Shown here: positions 1 to 7,689 of the stretch, piece by piece
Layout: every line of letters starts with the position of its first letter
How positions within the stretch are numbered: the stretch's first letter is position 1
DNA from: an uncultured Sphingobium sp.
GTDB taxonomy: Bacteria > Pseudomonadota > Alphaproteobacteria > Sphingomonadales > Sphingomonadaceae
Assembly: GCA_946479185.1 (NCBI GenBank)
Contig: CAMLFF010000058.1
Location: 1-12,398, forward strand
DNA length: 12,398 bases
Direction: 5' to 3'
Notes under the pieces: generated by a model
What the model saw: the letters and a program-made list of their open reading frames with translations, nothing else
The model's database searches: none
What the model was told of the DNA's origin: nothing
Program-made: the position numbers and the translations under genes

Positions 1-1
1 G

Positions 2-439
2 CATCAGCGTCTCATGCTGGTGCTGCTGGCGCTCGGCGCGCTGATCGGTGGCGTGTTGCTGGCGATGTCTGCGCTCAAATCGCAGGCGGCCTATTTCTAC
101 ACACCGGCTGAGGCGCTCGCCGCCAAGGTCGAGCCGGGCAAGGCGATCCGGCTGGGCGGCATGGTTGAGGCGGGCAGCCTCAAGCGGCGCAATGATGGCG
201 TGAGCGTGGATTTCCGCCTCACCGATGGCAAGGCAAGCGTGCCTGCCTCGTTCAGCGGCATCACGCCCGATCTGTTCAAGGAAAATTCCGGCGCGGTGGC
301 AGAAGGGGCTTTCGATGAGGCGGGCATATTCCGCGCGACGAATATCCTCGCCAAGCATGACGAGCGCTATATGCCGCGCGAAATGGAAGGGATTAAATAT
401 GATCCCAACACTCATCAGGTGGATACGACCGCACAATGA
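2..439 (+). CDS. ccmE: Cytochrome c maturation protein CcmE (heme chaperone), 5' end missing
   Basis: CcmE is the periplasmic, membrane-anchored heme chaperone that receives heme from CcmC/CcmD and passes it to the CcmF/H ligase. The frame is open from base 2 and reads H-Q-R-L before the Met at base 14. That matches the usual basic N-terminus, so the true start is probably just upstream of the window. The sequence shows an N-terminal membrane anchor (about residues 1-18 from Met14) and then the small beta-barrel domain with VEPGKAIRLGGMVEAGS. The heme-binding motif HDERY has its covalent heme His codon at bases 356-358 and the axial Tyr four residues later, followed by YMPREM and a short hydrophilic tail. 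The stop overlaps the ccmF start (ATGA). Family membership is secure; only the extreme N-terminus is missing. Confidence 0.95.
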   Translation, partial: HQRLMLVLLALGALIGGVLLAMSALKSQAAYFYTPAEALAAKVEPGKAIRLGGMVEAGSLKRRNDGVSVDFRLTDGKASVPASFSGITPDLFKENSGAVAEGAFDEAGIFRATNILAKHDERYMPREMEGIKYDPNTHQVDTTAQ

Positions 440-2382
440 TCGCTGAAGCAGGTCTTGCCGCCCTCTGGCTGGCCGCAATGCTGGCCGGCCTGCAACTGGT
501 GCTGGCTTGGACCGGCATTGCGCAGGGAAACAAGGATGCGCTGCGCCTCGTGCGCCCGGTCGCGGTGGCGCAAGGCGTGCTGGCGGGCGGCGCGATGGTG
601 GCGCTGATTGTCTTGTTCCTGCGCTCCGACATGTCCGTCTATCTCGTGGCAGCGAACAGCCACTCGATGAAGCCGTTCATCTATAAATTTGCGGGCGCCT
701 GGGGCAATCATGAGGGCTCGATGCTGCTCTGGATCGCCGTGATGAGCGCGTCCGGCGCGGCAGTTGCCTTGTTCGAGCGCGGCTTGGACCGGCGCACGCA
801 TATCGCCACATTGGGCGCGCAGGCGGCGATCAGTATCGGTTTCTATGCTTTCCTGCTGCTGGCTTCCAACCCGTTCAAGCGGCTCAATCCGGCGGCTGCG
901 GATGGGCAGGGGCTCAATCCGCTGCTGCAGGACCCCGGCCTCGCCTTCCATCCGCCCACGCTTTATCTTGGCTATGTCGGGCTGTCGGTCGCCTTCTCCT
1001 TCGCGGTCGGCGCGCTGCTGACGCGGGAAGTGAATGCGCGGTTTGCGCGCGCGATCCGGCCCTGGGTGCTTGGCGCATGGATCTTGCTCACCTTCGGCAT
1101 CGCGGCAGGCTCTTACTGGGCTTATTATGAGCTTGGCTGGGGCGGCTGGTGGTTCTGGGACCCGGTCGAAAATGCATCGCTCATGCCTTGGCTGGCGGCG
1201 ACGGCGCTTCTGCACAGCGTCTCGGTTCTCGCCGCGCGCGATGCGCTGCGGGCCTGGACGATCATGCTGGCGGTCGTGGCCTTCGCCATGTCCATGGTCG
1301 GCACATTTCTGGTACGCTCGGGCATTCTCACCAGCGTTCATGCCTTTGCGGTCGATCCGACGCGGGGCAGCTTCATCCTTGCGCTGCTCGGCATCTATAT
1401 CGGTGGCGCGCTCGCGCTGTTTGCGCTGCGGGTCCATACGGTCAATGAGGGCGCCCGGTTCGATCCGTTGAGCCGTGAGGCGATGCTGGTCGTCAACAAT
1501 TTGCTGCTGTGCGTGATTTTGGGGCTGGTGCTGATCGGCACGCTCTATCCGCTGCTGACCGAGATGCTCGGCACCAGCGTGTCCGTTGGGCCGCCCTATT
1601 TCAATGCGGTGATCGGCCCCGTCGCGCTCATCATGATGTGTTTTCTGGTCATCGGGCCTTCGTTGCGTTGGCGGCGCGATGATCCCAAGGCGGCTTTGCG
1701 ACGCACGGCGCCTGCGATGATTGCGGCGCTCGTGACGTTCGCGGCGGTAATGCTGCTATCCGATCGCCCCGTTGGCTCGTTGCCCTTGCTGGGCCTCACG
1801 GCAGCAGCGGCGGTCGCCGTGGCCAGCGTTGCGCCGCTCTGGAAGCGCAATCTGCTGCGCACGCCGCTCTTCACCTATGGCATGGTGCTGGCGCATCTTG
1901 GTGTGGCGGTGAGCGTTGCGGGCATGGCGAGCGAAAGCGCATTCTCATCCGAGCGACTGGCGGCAGCGGCACCGGGCGATAGCTTTGAGATCAGCGGCTA
2001 CACCGTCAAGCTGGAGAAGGTGATGCCCATCGCCGGGCCGAACTGGACGGCAATGGAAGCCTCACTGACCATCAGCCGTGATGGCCGGGTGATCGGCACC
2101 GCTAAGCCGCAAGCGCGCTTCTTCTCCGATCCGCCAACGCCCACCAATGAATCGGTGCAGATCACGCGCTGGAACGGGCAACTCTATCTCGTGCTCGGCG
2201 AGGCGCTGGAAAATGGCCGCTGGCAATTGCGCATCTGGTGGAAGCCGTTCGTGACGCTCATCTGGGGCGGGGCAGTCATGATTGCGCTTGGCGGTGTGCT
2301 GGCGCTGATTGGCCGGGTACGGCGTGAGCGCCCCAAGCTGGATCGCGCGCCTGCGCTCGATGGCGAGCAGGTGCCAGCATGA
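436..2382 (+). CDS. ccmF: Heme lyase CcmF/NrfE-family subunit of the cytochrome c heme ligase
   Basis: CcmF is the large polytopic inner-membrane protein that takes heme from holo-CcmE and, with CcmH and CcmI, attaches it to the CXXCH cysteines of apocytochrome c in the periplasm. The product is 648 aa, a normal family length, with many hydrophobic segments. The tryptophan-rich WWD motif WGGWWFWDPVEN starts at residue 235. Histidines at 172 (HPPTLY), 260, 302 (VHAF) and 487 (LAHLGV) fit the four conserved CcmF histidines (173, 261, 303 and 491 in E. coli numbering, from memory). A large periplasmic loop lies near residues 500-610, before the last membrane segment. The ATG overlaps the ccmE stop by 4 nt, and the stop overlaps the ccmG start in the same way, so translation is probably coupled. 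No defect is visible. Confidence 0.98.
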   Translation: MIAEAGLAALWLAAMLAGLQLVLAWTGIAQGNKDALRLVRPVAVAQGVLAGGAMVALIVLFLRSDMSVYLVAANSHSMKPFIYKFAGAWGNHEGSMLLWIAVMSASGAAVALFERGLDRRTHIATLGAQAAISIGFYAFLLLASNPFKRLNPAAADGQGLNPLLQDPGLAFHPPTLYLGYVGLSVAFSFAVGALLTREVNARFARAIRPWVLGAWILLTFGIAAGSYWAYYELGWGGWWFWDPVENASLMPWLAATALLHSVSVLAARDALRAWTIMLAVVAFAMSMVGTFLVRSGILTSVHAFAVDPTRGSFILALLGIYIGGALALFALRVHTVNEGARFDPLSREAMLVVNNLLLCVILGLVLIGTLYPLLTEMLGTSVSVGPPYFNAVIGPVALIMMCFLVIGPSLRWRRDDPKAALRRTAPAMIAALVTFAAVMLLSDRPVGSLPLLGLTAAAAVAVASVAPLWKRNLLRTPLFTYGMVLAHLGVAVSVAGMASESAFSSERLAAAAPGDSFEISGYTVKLEKVMPIAGPNWTAMEASLTISRDGRVIGTAKPQARFFSDPPTPTNESVQITRWNGQLYLVLGEALENGRWQLRIWWKPFVTLIWGGAVMIALGGVLALIGRVRRERPKLDRAPALDGEQVPA

Positions 2383-2918
2383 AGATGAAGCGCTCGCTCA
2401 TCCTGTGGGTGCCGCTCGGCGCTTATGTGATTTTCCTGGCGATTGCCTCGCTTGGCCTCAATCGCGAGCAGCAGACGGTCATCCAGTCCCGGATGATCGG
2501 CAAGGCAGTGCCAGTGCTGGCGATGCCCGCTGCATCATCAAGCAAGCCAGGTCTTTCCACGCGCGATCTGGCGAACGGCAAGCCGCGCCTGCTGAACATT
2601 TTTGCCAGCTGGTGCGTGCCTTGCATCGCGGAAGCGCCGGTGCTGATGCAGCTTGCCCAGCAGGGCGTGCCGATCGACGGCGTTGCGATTCGTGACGCCC
2701 GCCCGGATGTCGACCAGTTCCTCACCCGCCATGGCAATCCTTATGAGCGCATCGGGCTGGATGCGCGCAGCACGCTGCAATTTTACATGGGCTCATCGGG
2801 TGTGCCGGAGACCTTCGTCCTCGATGGCAAGGGCATCATCCGCTACCAGCATATCGGCGTGATCGGCCCGCAGGATGTCGACACCATCCTGCAGAAGCTG
2901 CGCGAGGCCGGGGCATGA
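2379..2918 (+). CDS. ccmG: CcmG/DsbE-type periplasmic thiol:disulfide oxidoreductase
   Basis: CcmG is a membrane-tethered thioredoxin-fold reductant that keeps the apocytochrome c heme-binding cysteines, and CcmH, reduced before heme ligation. The 179-aa product has an N-terminal signal anchor (about residues 6-26). The thioredoxin-like domain carries the active site FASWCVPC with Cys79 and Cys82. The cis-proline loop GVPET follows, with Pro143 in the family-typical context SSGVPETFVLDGKG, and then GIIRYQHIG. The acidic residues after the CxxC (IAEAP) are usual for CcmG rather than a general oxidant such as DsbA. It sits between ccmF and ccmH with ATGA overlaps on both sides. Many databases would call it DsbE. 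Confidence 0.94.
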   Translation: MKMKRSLILWVPLGAYVIFLAIASLGLNREQQTVIQSRMIGKAVPVLAMPAASSSKPGLSTRDLANGKPRLLNIFASWCVPCIAEAPVLMQLAQQGVPIDGVAIRDARPDVDQFLTRHGNPYERIGLDARSTLQFYMGSSGVPETFVLDGKGIIRYQHIGVIGPQDVDTILQKLREAGA

Positions 2919-3349
2919 TGCGCCTGCTCACCGGCCTGCTGATGGCAATCAGCCTCACCACGCTCGCGCCACAGGCCGCGACGGCGCAGAGCGCGCTACC
3001 GCCAGCGCCCTACGCCAATCGTCAGCTCGATGATCCGGCGTTGGAGGCCAAGGCGTCGGCCCTCATGCACACGATCCGCTGCCTCACCTGCCAGAGCCAG
3101 TCGATCGCCGACAGCGATGCCAGCATGGCCTCCGATATGCGCTCGGAGATTCGCGAGCGGATTGCCGCGGGGGAAGACCCTGAAGCGATCCGCGCCTGGC
3201 TGATCGAGCGTTATGGCGACTGGATCAGCTACAAGCCGACCAATGATCCGATCCTCTGGCCGCTCTGGGCTGCGCCTTTGCTGTTGATCGGCGGCGGTGG
3301 CTGGCTGGCGTATAGCCGCATGCGCCGTCGCAAAGGAGCCAAGGCATGA
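2915..3349 (+). CDS. ccmH: Cytochrome c-type biogenesis protein CcmH (CycL)
   Basis: CcmH is a small periplasmic thiol oxidoreductase of the heme ligase complex that forms a mixed disulfide with apocytochrome c. The 144-aa product starts with a signal peptide (hydrophobic to about residue 20, likely cleavage after AATA at residue 24). The diagnostic motif RCLTCQ follows, with Cys56 and Cys59, inside the three-helix domain (TIRCLTCQSQSIADSDA). The stretch RERIAAGEDPEAIRAWLIERYGD and the YKPTNDPILWPLW segment are typical of the family. A C-terminal membrane helix (about residues 113-134) and a basic tail anchor it. Two adjacent ATGs are present at the start; the first makes the ATGA overlap with ccmG and is preferred. 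This is the short CcmH form, with the TPR part encoded separately as ccmI. Confidence 0.95.
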   Translation: MMRLLTGLLMAISLTTLAPQAATAQSALPPAPYANRQLDDPALEAKASALMHTIRCLTCQSQSIADSDASMASDMRSEIRERIAAGEDPEAIRAWLIERYGDWISYKPTNDPILWPLWAAPLLLIGGGGWLAYSRMRRRKGAKA

Positions 3350-4005
3350 CGGGTTTGATTATCGCTGGCGCGATTGCGCTGATGATCGCTGCGGGCATCA
3401 TGCTCGCGTCACGCCTGCCGCTACGCCTGACCGCTCCCGTGGCGACAGCGCTGTTGCTCGGCCTTGCAGGCTATGCCTGGCAGGGCAATCCGGGCCTTGC
3501 GGGCACGCCGGTCGCCTCGGGCAAGGCCAATGTCGAGTTTGATGAAGCGCTGGCCAAGAAGCGCACGGAAATCGGCGAGCGCATCTCCAGCGCGACCAAG
3601 TGGATGGTCATCTCCGATGCGCTGGCGCGGCAGGGGAACACGCAGGATGCCGCCAATGTGCTGCTCTCTGGCCTTCGTGAAAATCCCAAAGACGCCAATC
3701 TTTGGGTCGGCATGGGCAATGCATTGCTCATTCATGGCGGTGGCGCATTGTCGCCCGCGGCAACCTTTGCGTTTCAACAGGCGCTGCAGCTCGATCCCAA
3801 GGGCGCGTCGCCTGCCTATTTCTACGGCCTTGCGCTGGCCGAATCAGGCCAGTTCGAACAGTCGCGTGAGATGTGGTTGCAGCTCGCCGCGCGTCTGCCG
3901 GAGGGCAATGAGCTGCGCGAAGAGCTGATCAGAAACGTCGCGCTGATCAATATGTTGATCGAACGGCGCGACGCTGCGCCTCAAGGCGGCAACCCGCCGG
4001 GCTGA
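3346..4005 (+). CDS. ccmI: CcmI/CycH-type TPR protein, short form
   Basis: CcmI proteins act as apocytochrome c chaperones that hand the polypeptide to the CcmF/H ligase. The 219-aa product has two N-terminal hydrophobic segments (about residues 3-22 and 29-46). A periplasmic domain follows with tetratricopeptide-like helices: DALARQGNTQDAANVLLSGL near 94-113, then NPKDANLWVGMGNALL, AATFAFQQALQLDPKGASP and FYGLALAESGQFEQS up to about residue 182. The tail is Gly/Pro-rich. Well-studied CcmI proteins are about 400 residues or more, so this is a compact version with no room for a long C-terminal extension. The assignment rests on TPR content, topology and its place after ccmH with an ATGA overlap. 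A generic annotation would be tetratricopeptide repeat protein. It is the last ccm gene; no terminator is visible after it. Confidence 0.8.
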   Translation: MTGLIIAGAIALMIAAGIMLASRLPLRLTAPVATALLLGLAGYAWQGNPGLAGTPVASGKANVEFDEALAKKRTEIGERISSATKWMVISDALARQGNTQDAANVLLSGLRENPKDANLWVGMGNALLIHGGGALSPAATFAFQQALQLDPKGASPAYFYGLALAESGQFEQSREMWLQLAARLPEGNELREELIRNVALINMLIERRDAAPQGGNPPG

Positions 4006-4022
4006 CTGTGCGTTGCACCACC

Positions 4023-4111
4023 ATGAGCGAAGTGCTACGGCGCCGCCCGTTCGAGGGTCAGCCCGAGCAGGGGAAGCGCAATACATGACTGCGGTTCAGG
4101 CGGGTAAGTGA
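4023..4111 (+). promoter_or_regulatory. Possible kup leader: two chained micro-ORFs
   Basis: The 102 bases between ccmI and kup show no terminator. They contain an ATG-initiated ORF of 21 codons plus stop (4023-4088) beginning M-S-E-V-L-R-R-R. Its stop overlaps, as ATGA, the ATG at 4085 of an 8-codon ORF (M-T-A-V-Q-A-G-K, 4085-4111). That stop in turn overlaps the kup GTG at 4108 as GTGA. The 4085 ATG has a good Shine-Dalgarno sequence (AGGGGAAG, 4069-4076, 8 nt spacing). By contrast, kup's own GTG has only a weak AGGCGGG just 3 nt upstream. The arrangement would suit termination-reinitiation coupling into kup. The ORFs are so short that chance cannot be excluded. Confidence 0.3.
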
Positions 4112-6045
4112 CTACGCCCGACACATCACCAATTGACAGCACCGTTAGCGCGGATGCGAGTCATGGGAGCCATGCCCCGGATAGCTTGAACAAGCTCGCT
4201 CTGGCTGCAATGGGCATTGTGTTCGGCGATATCGGCACCAGCCCGATCTACGCCTTCCGTGAGACGTTCGCGGGCCATCACCCGCTCGAGCCGGACCGGC
4301 TCCACATTTATGGCGTGCTGAGTCTCATTTTCTGGTCGATGATGATCGTGGTGACGATCAAATATGTCATGATCATCATGCGCGCCGATAATAAGGGCGA
4401 GGGCGGCAGCCTGGCGCTGCTCGCGCTGGTGAACCGGCGCAGCGGGCGCAAGCGCTGGACCGGGCCGATCGTGCTGCTGGGCGTGTTTGCTACGGCGCTC
4501 TTTTATGGCGACTCGATGATCACCCCGGCCATGTCCGTTCTGTCAGCATCTGAGGGTCTGGTCACGGTCAGCCCCCATTTTGAGCCGCTGGTCATCCCCA
4601 TCGCGGTGACGCTGCTTTTCTTCATTTTTGCCATTCAGTCGCGAGGAACGGCCAAGGTCGGGCAATTATTTGGCCCGATCATGCTGGTCTATTTCCTCAC
4701 GCTTGCCGCCTTGGGCCTGATGCATATCGTGCAGGCGCCGGAGATATTGCTGGCGCTCAACCCCTGGTATGCGGTGCAATTTTTCCTCGTCGACAAGTCG
4801 CTCGCCTTTCTGGCGCTCGGCTCTGTCGTGCTCGCGGTGACGGGCGCTGAGGCGCTGTATGCGGATATGGGGCATTTTGGCCGCAATCCCATTCGCGTCT
4901 CCTGGCTGTTCTTCGTGATGCCGGGGCTGATGCTGAATTATCTGGGGCAGGGCGCGTTCATTCTCTCGCTGCCAGCCAATGAAGTGCAGGAAGCGATCCG
5001 CAATCCGTTCTTCCTGCTGGCACCCGAGGCGCTGCGGTTGCCGCTGGTGTTGCTGGCCATCCTCGCTACGATCATCGCCAGCCAGGCGGTTATCACCGGC
5101 GCCTTCTCGCTCACGCAGCAGGCCATCCAGCTCGGCTTCATTCCGCGCCTCAAGATCAAGCACACCAGCGCCAGCGCCCAGGGGCAGATCTACATCCCGG
5201 TGATCAACTGGGGCCTGATGATTATGGTGATCCTGTTGGTGCTCTCCTTCCGCTCCTCCAGCAATCTGGCGGCGGCTTATGGCATCGCGGTGACGGGCGC
5301 GATGTTCATCGACACCTGCCTGCTGGTCGTGCTGCTCTTCTCGCTGTGGAAATGGAACCGCTTCCTCTCCATCGCCGCGCTCGCCATCTTCTTCCTGGTC
5401 GATACCGCCTATTTCTCCGCCAACCTCACCAAGGTGCCGGATGGCGGCTGGTTCCCGCTGCTCGTTGGCCTCATCATTTTCACGCTGCTAACGACATGGT
5501 CAAAGGGTCGTGGCCTGATGATGGATCGGCTGCGCGAGGCAGCCATGCCCATCCCGGTGTTCGTCGCCTCTGCCGCCAACAGCGCAGTGCGGGTGAAGGG
5601 CTCGGCAGTATTTATGACCTCTACGCCGGATGGCGTGCCGCACGCGCTCCTGCATAATCTCAAGCACAATAAAGTGCTCCATGAGCGCGTGGTGCTGTTA
5701 ACGGTGAAGGTGGCGGACGTGCCGACGGTCGATCCCGCCATGCGTTATCAGATCGAGGATCTGGGGCGCGGCTTCTTCCGCCTCATCGTGCGCTATGGGT
5801 TCATGGAAGAGGCCAATGTGCCCGATGCACTCGCGCATGTGAGCGATTGCGGCACTAACTTCAAAATGATGGAAACCAGCTTCTTCCTCACCCGGCAGAC
5901 CTTGCTGCCTTCCGCGCGACCGGGGATGCGGCTGTGGCGCGAGAAGCTGTTCGCCTGGATGCTGCGCAACGCGGAGAGCCCGATGGAGTTTTTCCGCCTG
6001 CCAACCAACCGCGTGATCGAGCTGGGCAGTCAGGTCGAGATCTGA
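4108..6045 (+). CDS. kup: Kup/Trk-type low-affinity potassium transporter
   Basis: Kup proteins are inner-membrane K+ uptake systems, thought to be K+/H+ symporters. The 645-aa product has a hydrophilic N-terminus of about 27 residues and then the family signature [15 protein letters not shown] (GDIGTSP at residues 40-46). About twelve membrane segments run to near residue 470, with [29 protein letters not shown] and [15 protein letters not shown] all strongly conserved. The cytoplasmic C-terminal domain runs from about 485 to 645. The GTG start is chosen because TAA lies in frame immediately upstream and the next in-frame Met is at residue 35, at the edge of the first helix. The 3' end overlaps the convergent mocA-like gene by 16 bp. 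No obvious link to its neighbours. Confidence 0.97.
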   Translation: MTTPDTSPIDSTVSADASHGSHAPDSLNKLALAAMGIVFGDIGTSPIYAFRETFAGHHPLEPDRLHIYGVLSLIFWSMMIVVTIKYVMIIMRADNKGEGGSLALLALVNRRSGRKRWTGPIVLLGVFATALFYGDSMITPAMSVLSASEGLVTVSPHFEPLVIPIAVTLLFFIFAIQSRGTAKVGQLFGPIMLVYFLTLAALGLMHIVQAPEILLALNPWYAVQFFLVDKSLAFLALGSVVLAVTGAEALYADMGHFGRNPIRVSWLFFVMPGLMLNYLGQGAFILSLPANEVQEAIRNPFFLLAPEALRLPLVLLAILATIIASQAVITGAFSLTQQAIQLGFIPRLKIKHTSASAQGQIYIPVINWGLMIMVILLVLSFRSSSNLAAAYGIAVTGAMFIDTCLLVVLLFSLWKWNRFLSIAALAIFFLVDTAYFSANLTKVPDGGWFPLLVGLIIFTLLTTWSKGRGLMMDRLREAAMPIPVFVASAANSAVRVKGSAVFMTSTPDGVPHALLHNLKHNKVLHERVVLLTVKVADVPTVDPAMRYQIEDLGRGFFRLIVRYGFMEEANVPDALAHVSDCGTNFKMMETSFFLTRQTLLPSARPGMRLWREKLFAWMLRNAESPMEFFRLPTNRVIELGSQVEI

Positions 6046-6626
6046 GGCGCTAACACGGCCGCCTGAGCGAGCTCATCTACAGTATCGATATCCAACAGCT
6101 GATCCGCCGGGCATGCGACCAAGATCGCGGCTTGCGAAAGCGATCGACCGCCCTTGCCTCCTTCCAGCGCAGCAAGTGCGGGCAGGAAGGTGGACGGAAA
6201 CAGAGCAGGCGGCTGCGCGACACCATCCGGCCCGACAGAAAAGACCGGCTGGTCAGGATGTGCCGCCGATTGGGCTATAAGCTCCCTCAGATGCGCTGCA
6301 GTCACAAAGGGCATGTCCGCCAACAGGACGAGCAATGCATCCACATTGCGCGCCTGTGCCGCCAGCGCAGCGACCTTGAGCGATGATGCCATGCCACGCG
6401 ATGCCTGTGGGTTGGGAAGGCGCTCATAGCCCGGCACGGCGCTTCGCACGGGCGCATCCGCTTGCTCCACCAGCCAATGATGCTCTGCGTCGATCCCGCG
6501 CCCGACCGCCGCTGCCCACTCAACCAGCGCACGCCCACCCAGCAGCGCGTCCAGCTTGCTTGCCTCGCCAAAGCGCGTCGAGCGCCCCGCAGCGAGGATC
6601 GCGACGCCGAGGCTGGGCGAACTCAG
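6030..6626 (-). CDS. MocA-like molybdenum cofactor nucleotidyltransferase (NTP transferase), probable CTG start
   Basis: This is a MobA/MocA-family nucleotidyltransferase, which by context probably transfers CMP to molybdopterin to make the cytosine dinucleotide cofactor of molybdenum hydroxylases. Read from the CTG at 6626, the product is 198 aa, a normal length. It shows the nucleotide-binding signature [10 protein letters not shown] at residues 11-20 with Lys24, the metal-binding LLADMP (Asp104), GGKGGR at 156-161 and LDIDT at 178-182. No ATG, GTG or TTG occurs in this frame between the GTG at 6470 and at least base 6722. Starting at that GTG would give 146 aa and remove the whole signature loop, so it is unlikely. 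The CTG overlaps the xdhC stop as CTGA, mirroring the ATGA junctions elsewhere in the window. Alternatives are a sequencing error or frameshifting from xdhC. CTP rather than GTP use is inferred, not shown. Confidence 0.82.
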   Translation of the reverse strand: MSSPSLGVAILAAGRSTRFGEASKLDALLGGRALVEWAAAVGRGIDAEHHWLVEQADAPVRSAVPGYERLPNPQASRGMASSLKVAALAAQARNVDALLVLLADMPFVTAAHLRELIAQSAAHPDQPVFSVGPDGVAQPPALFPSTFLPALAALEGGKGGRSLSQAAILVACPADQLLDIDTVDELAQAAVLAPQIST

Positions 6627-7540
6627 CGCACGCCTCGAAGCTGTGCCACGATGCCCGCAGCAATGGAAAGCGCGATTTCCTGCGGCCCCAAGCCGCCGAT
6701 AGCAATGCCAGCTGGACCATCCAGCCGCGCCAGCTGCTCTGCCGTCACGCCCATCGCCGCTAGCCGCTCCAGCCGCCGCGCCTGATTGGCACGCGAGCCC
6801 AGTGCCCCGACATAGCCCGTAGGCAGAGCCAGCGCAGCGGCCAGCGCGGGATCGTCAATCTTGATATCATGGCTGAGTGTCACCACTGCCGCGCTGGCAT
6901 TGGGCGCGAAGGCGGCGACGGCCTCGTCCGGCCACGCGTCAGTCAGCACCGCCTCCGGGAAACGCTCGGCGCTCAGGAAGCGCTCACGCGGATCGTTGAT
7001 TGTCACCGCAAAGCCCAGCGTGCGGGCGATGGCAGAGAGAGCCTGCGCAATCTGCACCGCGCCCACGATGAGCAGCCGCCGCGCAGGCTCGTAGCGATGG
7101 ACATATTGCCCCTCATGCTCGCCAAGGCTGGTCTTGCCGGTCGCAAGGTCTGTCGAAAGCGGCAGCGCCTTGCCAGCCGCGCGGGCAGAGTCAATCGCAT
7201 CAAACAGCGCGGGCGGAAAGCCAGCCGCGCTCACCGGCTGCACCAGCACGCCAATCTGGCCACCGCAGGGCAGGCCCGGCAGCCAGACGCCGGGGTCTTC
7301 ACTGCCGAAATATTGCACGCTTGCGGGGCCGCCTGCAATGACCTGCTCGGCCATCGCAAACACCTCATATTCCACGCAGCCGCCCGAGATGGACCCGGCA
7401 AAGCGCCCGTCCGCCGCCACGAGCATATGCCCGCCGCGCGGCCGGGGCGCGGAGCCTGATGCCTCGATCACCGTGGCCAGAGCCAGCGGGCCATCTGCCC
7501 AGTCGCGCGCGGCTGCGATAATGCCATCAATATCGTCCAA
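6623..7540 (-). CDS. xdhC: XdhC/CoxI-family molybdenum cofactor maturation protein
   Basis: XdhC-type proteins bind the molybdenum cofactor, promote its sulfuration and deliver it to xanthine dehydrogenase-family enzymes; they are cytoplasmic. The 305-aa product has the N-terminal XdhC/CoxI domain with SAPRPRG near residue 30, GSISGGCVE (Cys55) and GLPCGG (Cys92). The C-terminal Rossmann-like domain begins LLIVGAVQIAQAL near 156. It ends with TLSHDIKIDDPAL, YVGALGSRAN near 243 and IGGLGPQEIALSIAAGI near 281. All are family hallmarks. The start is TTG at 7540 with a GGAACGG-like element 4 nt upstream; no ATG lies in frame nearby, and the next plausible start would remove about 23 residues of the domain. 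It is divergent from the hydroxylase genes and translationally linked to the mocA-like gene downstream, so it is probably a dedicated maturation factor. Confidence 0.92.
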   Translation of the reverse strand: MDDIDGIIAAARDWADGPLALATVIEASGSAPRPRGGHMLVAADGRFAGSISGGCVEYEVFAMAEQVIAGGPASVQYFGSEDPGVWLPGLPCGGQIGVLVQPVSAAGFPPALFDAIDSARAAGKALPLSTDLATGKTSLGEHEGQYVHRYEPARRLLIVGAVQIAQALSAIARTLGFAVTINDPRERFLSAERFPEAVLTDAWPDEAVAAFAPNASAAVVTLSHDIKIDDPALAAALALPTGYVGALGSRANQARRLERLAAMGVTAEQLARLDGPAGIAIGGLGPQEIALSIAAGIVAQLRGVR

Positions 7541-7571
7541 AAAACCGTTCCATATCTTTTCAACGTTCAGC

Positions 7572-7586
7572 GACGCACGGTGCGTC
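7572..7586. promoter_or_regulatory. Perfect 15-bp palindrome in the divergent promoter region, possible operator
   Basis: GACGCAC-G-GTGCGTC has two perfect 7-bp arms around one base. It lies between the divergent xdhC (start 7540) and hydroxylase (start 7690) genes, just upstream of the proposed -35 element. Such a dyad is typical of a dimeric regulator site. A T/C-rich run follows on the + strand, but a terminator makes no sense between two diverging genes. The regulator is unknown and none is encoded in the window. Confidence 0.45.
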
Positions 7587-7596
7587 TTTCTGTTTC

Positions 7597-7625
7597 TTGC
7601 TGCTTATTGCAGTGCTAAGGACAAT
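7597..7625 (+). promoter_or_regulatory. Candidate sigma-70-type promoter for the molybdenum hydroxylase genes
   Basis: TTGCTG (7597-7602) and GACAAT (7620-7625) are separated by 17 bp, a consensus spacing, with 3/6 and 4/6 matches to the E. coli consensus. Transcription would begin near 7632, giving a leader of about 58 nt. The palindrome at 7572-7586 would then be centred near -53, a common activator position. This is a by-eye match only. Confidence 0.3.
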
Positions 7626-7674
7626 GACAACAAGGCGATCGCATCATCCTGCGTTCGTTCTATCTGCATAATTG

Positions 7675-7684
7675 AGGGAGGAAG
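7675..7684 (+). promoter_or_regulatory. Strong ribosome binding site that fixes the small-subunit start
   Basis: AGGGAGGAAG lies 5 nt before the ATG at 7690. It shows that the in-frame TTG at 7672, which would place this sequence inside the coding region, is not the start. Confidence 0.8.
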
Positions 7685-7689
7685 CGGCA

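Noticed and set aside
415..1437. 340-codon open frame on the - strand, antisense to ccmF
   Set aside because: The translation is dominated by Arg, Gln, Glu, Asp and His, typical of the complement of a membrane-protein gene; there is no motif or ribosome binding site to support it.
4666..5163. 165-codon antisense frame inside kup
   Set aside because: This is the same shadow effect opposite hydrophobic codons, with no independent support.
6030..6470. Short 146-aa form of the MocA-like protein starting at GTG 6470
   Set aside because: It would lack the [10 protein letters not shown] nucleotide-binding loop, although the in-frame sequence upstream clearly encodes that loop.
7672..7689. TTG start for the [2Fe-2S] subunit
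   Set aside because: These six codons contain the strong Shine-Dalgarno sequence of the ATG at 7690, and the added residues match nothing in the family.
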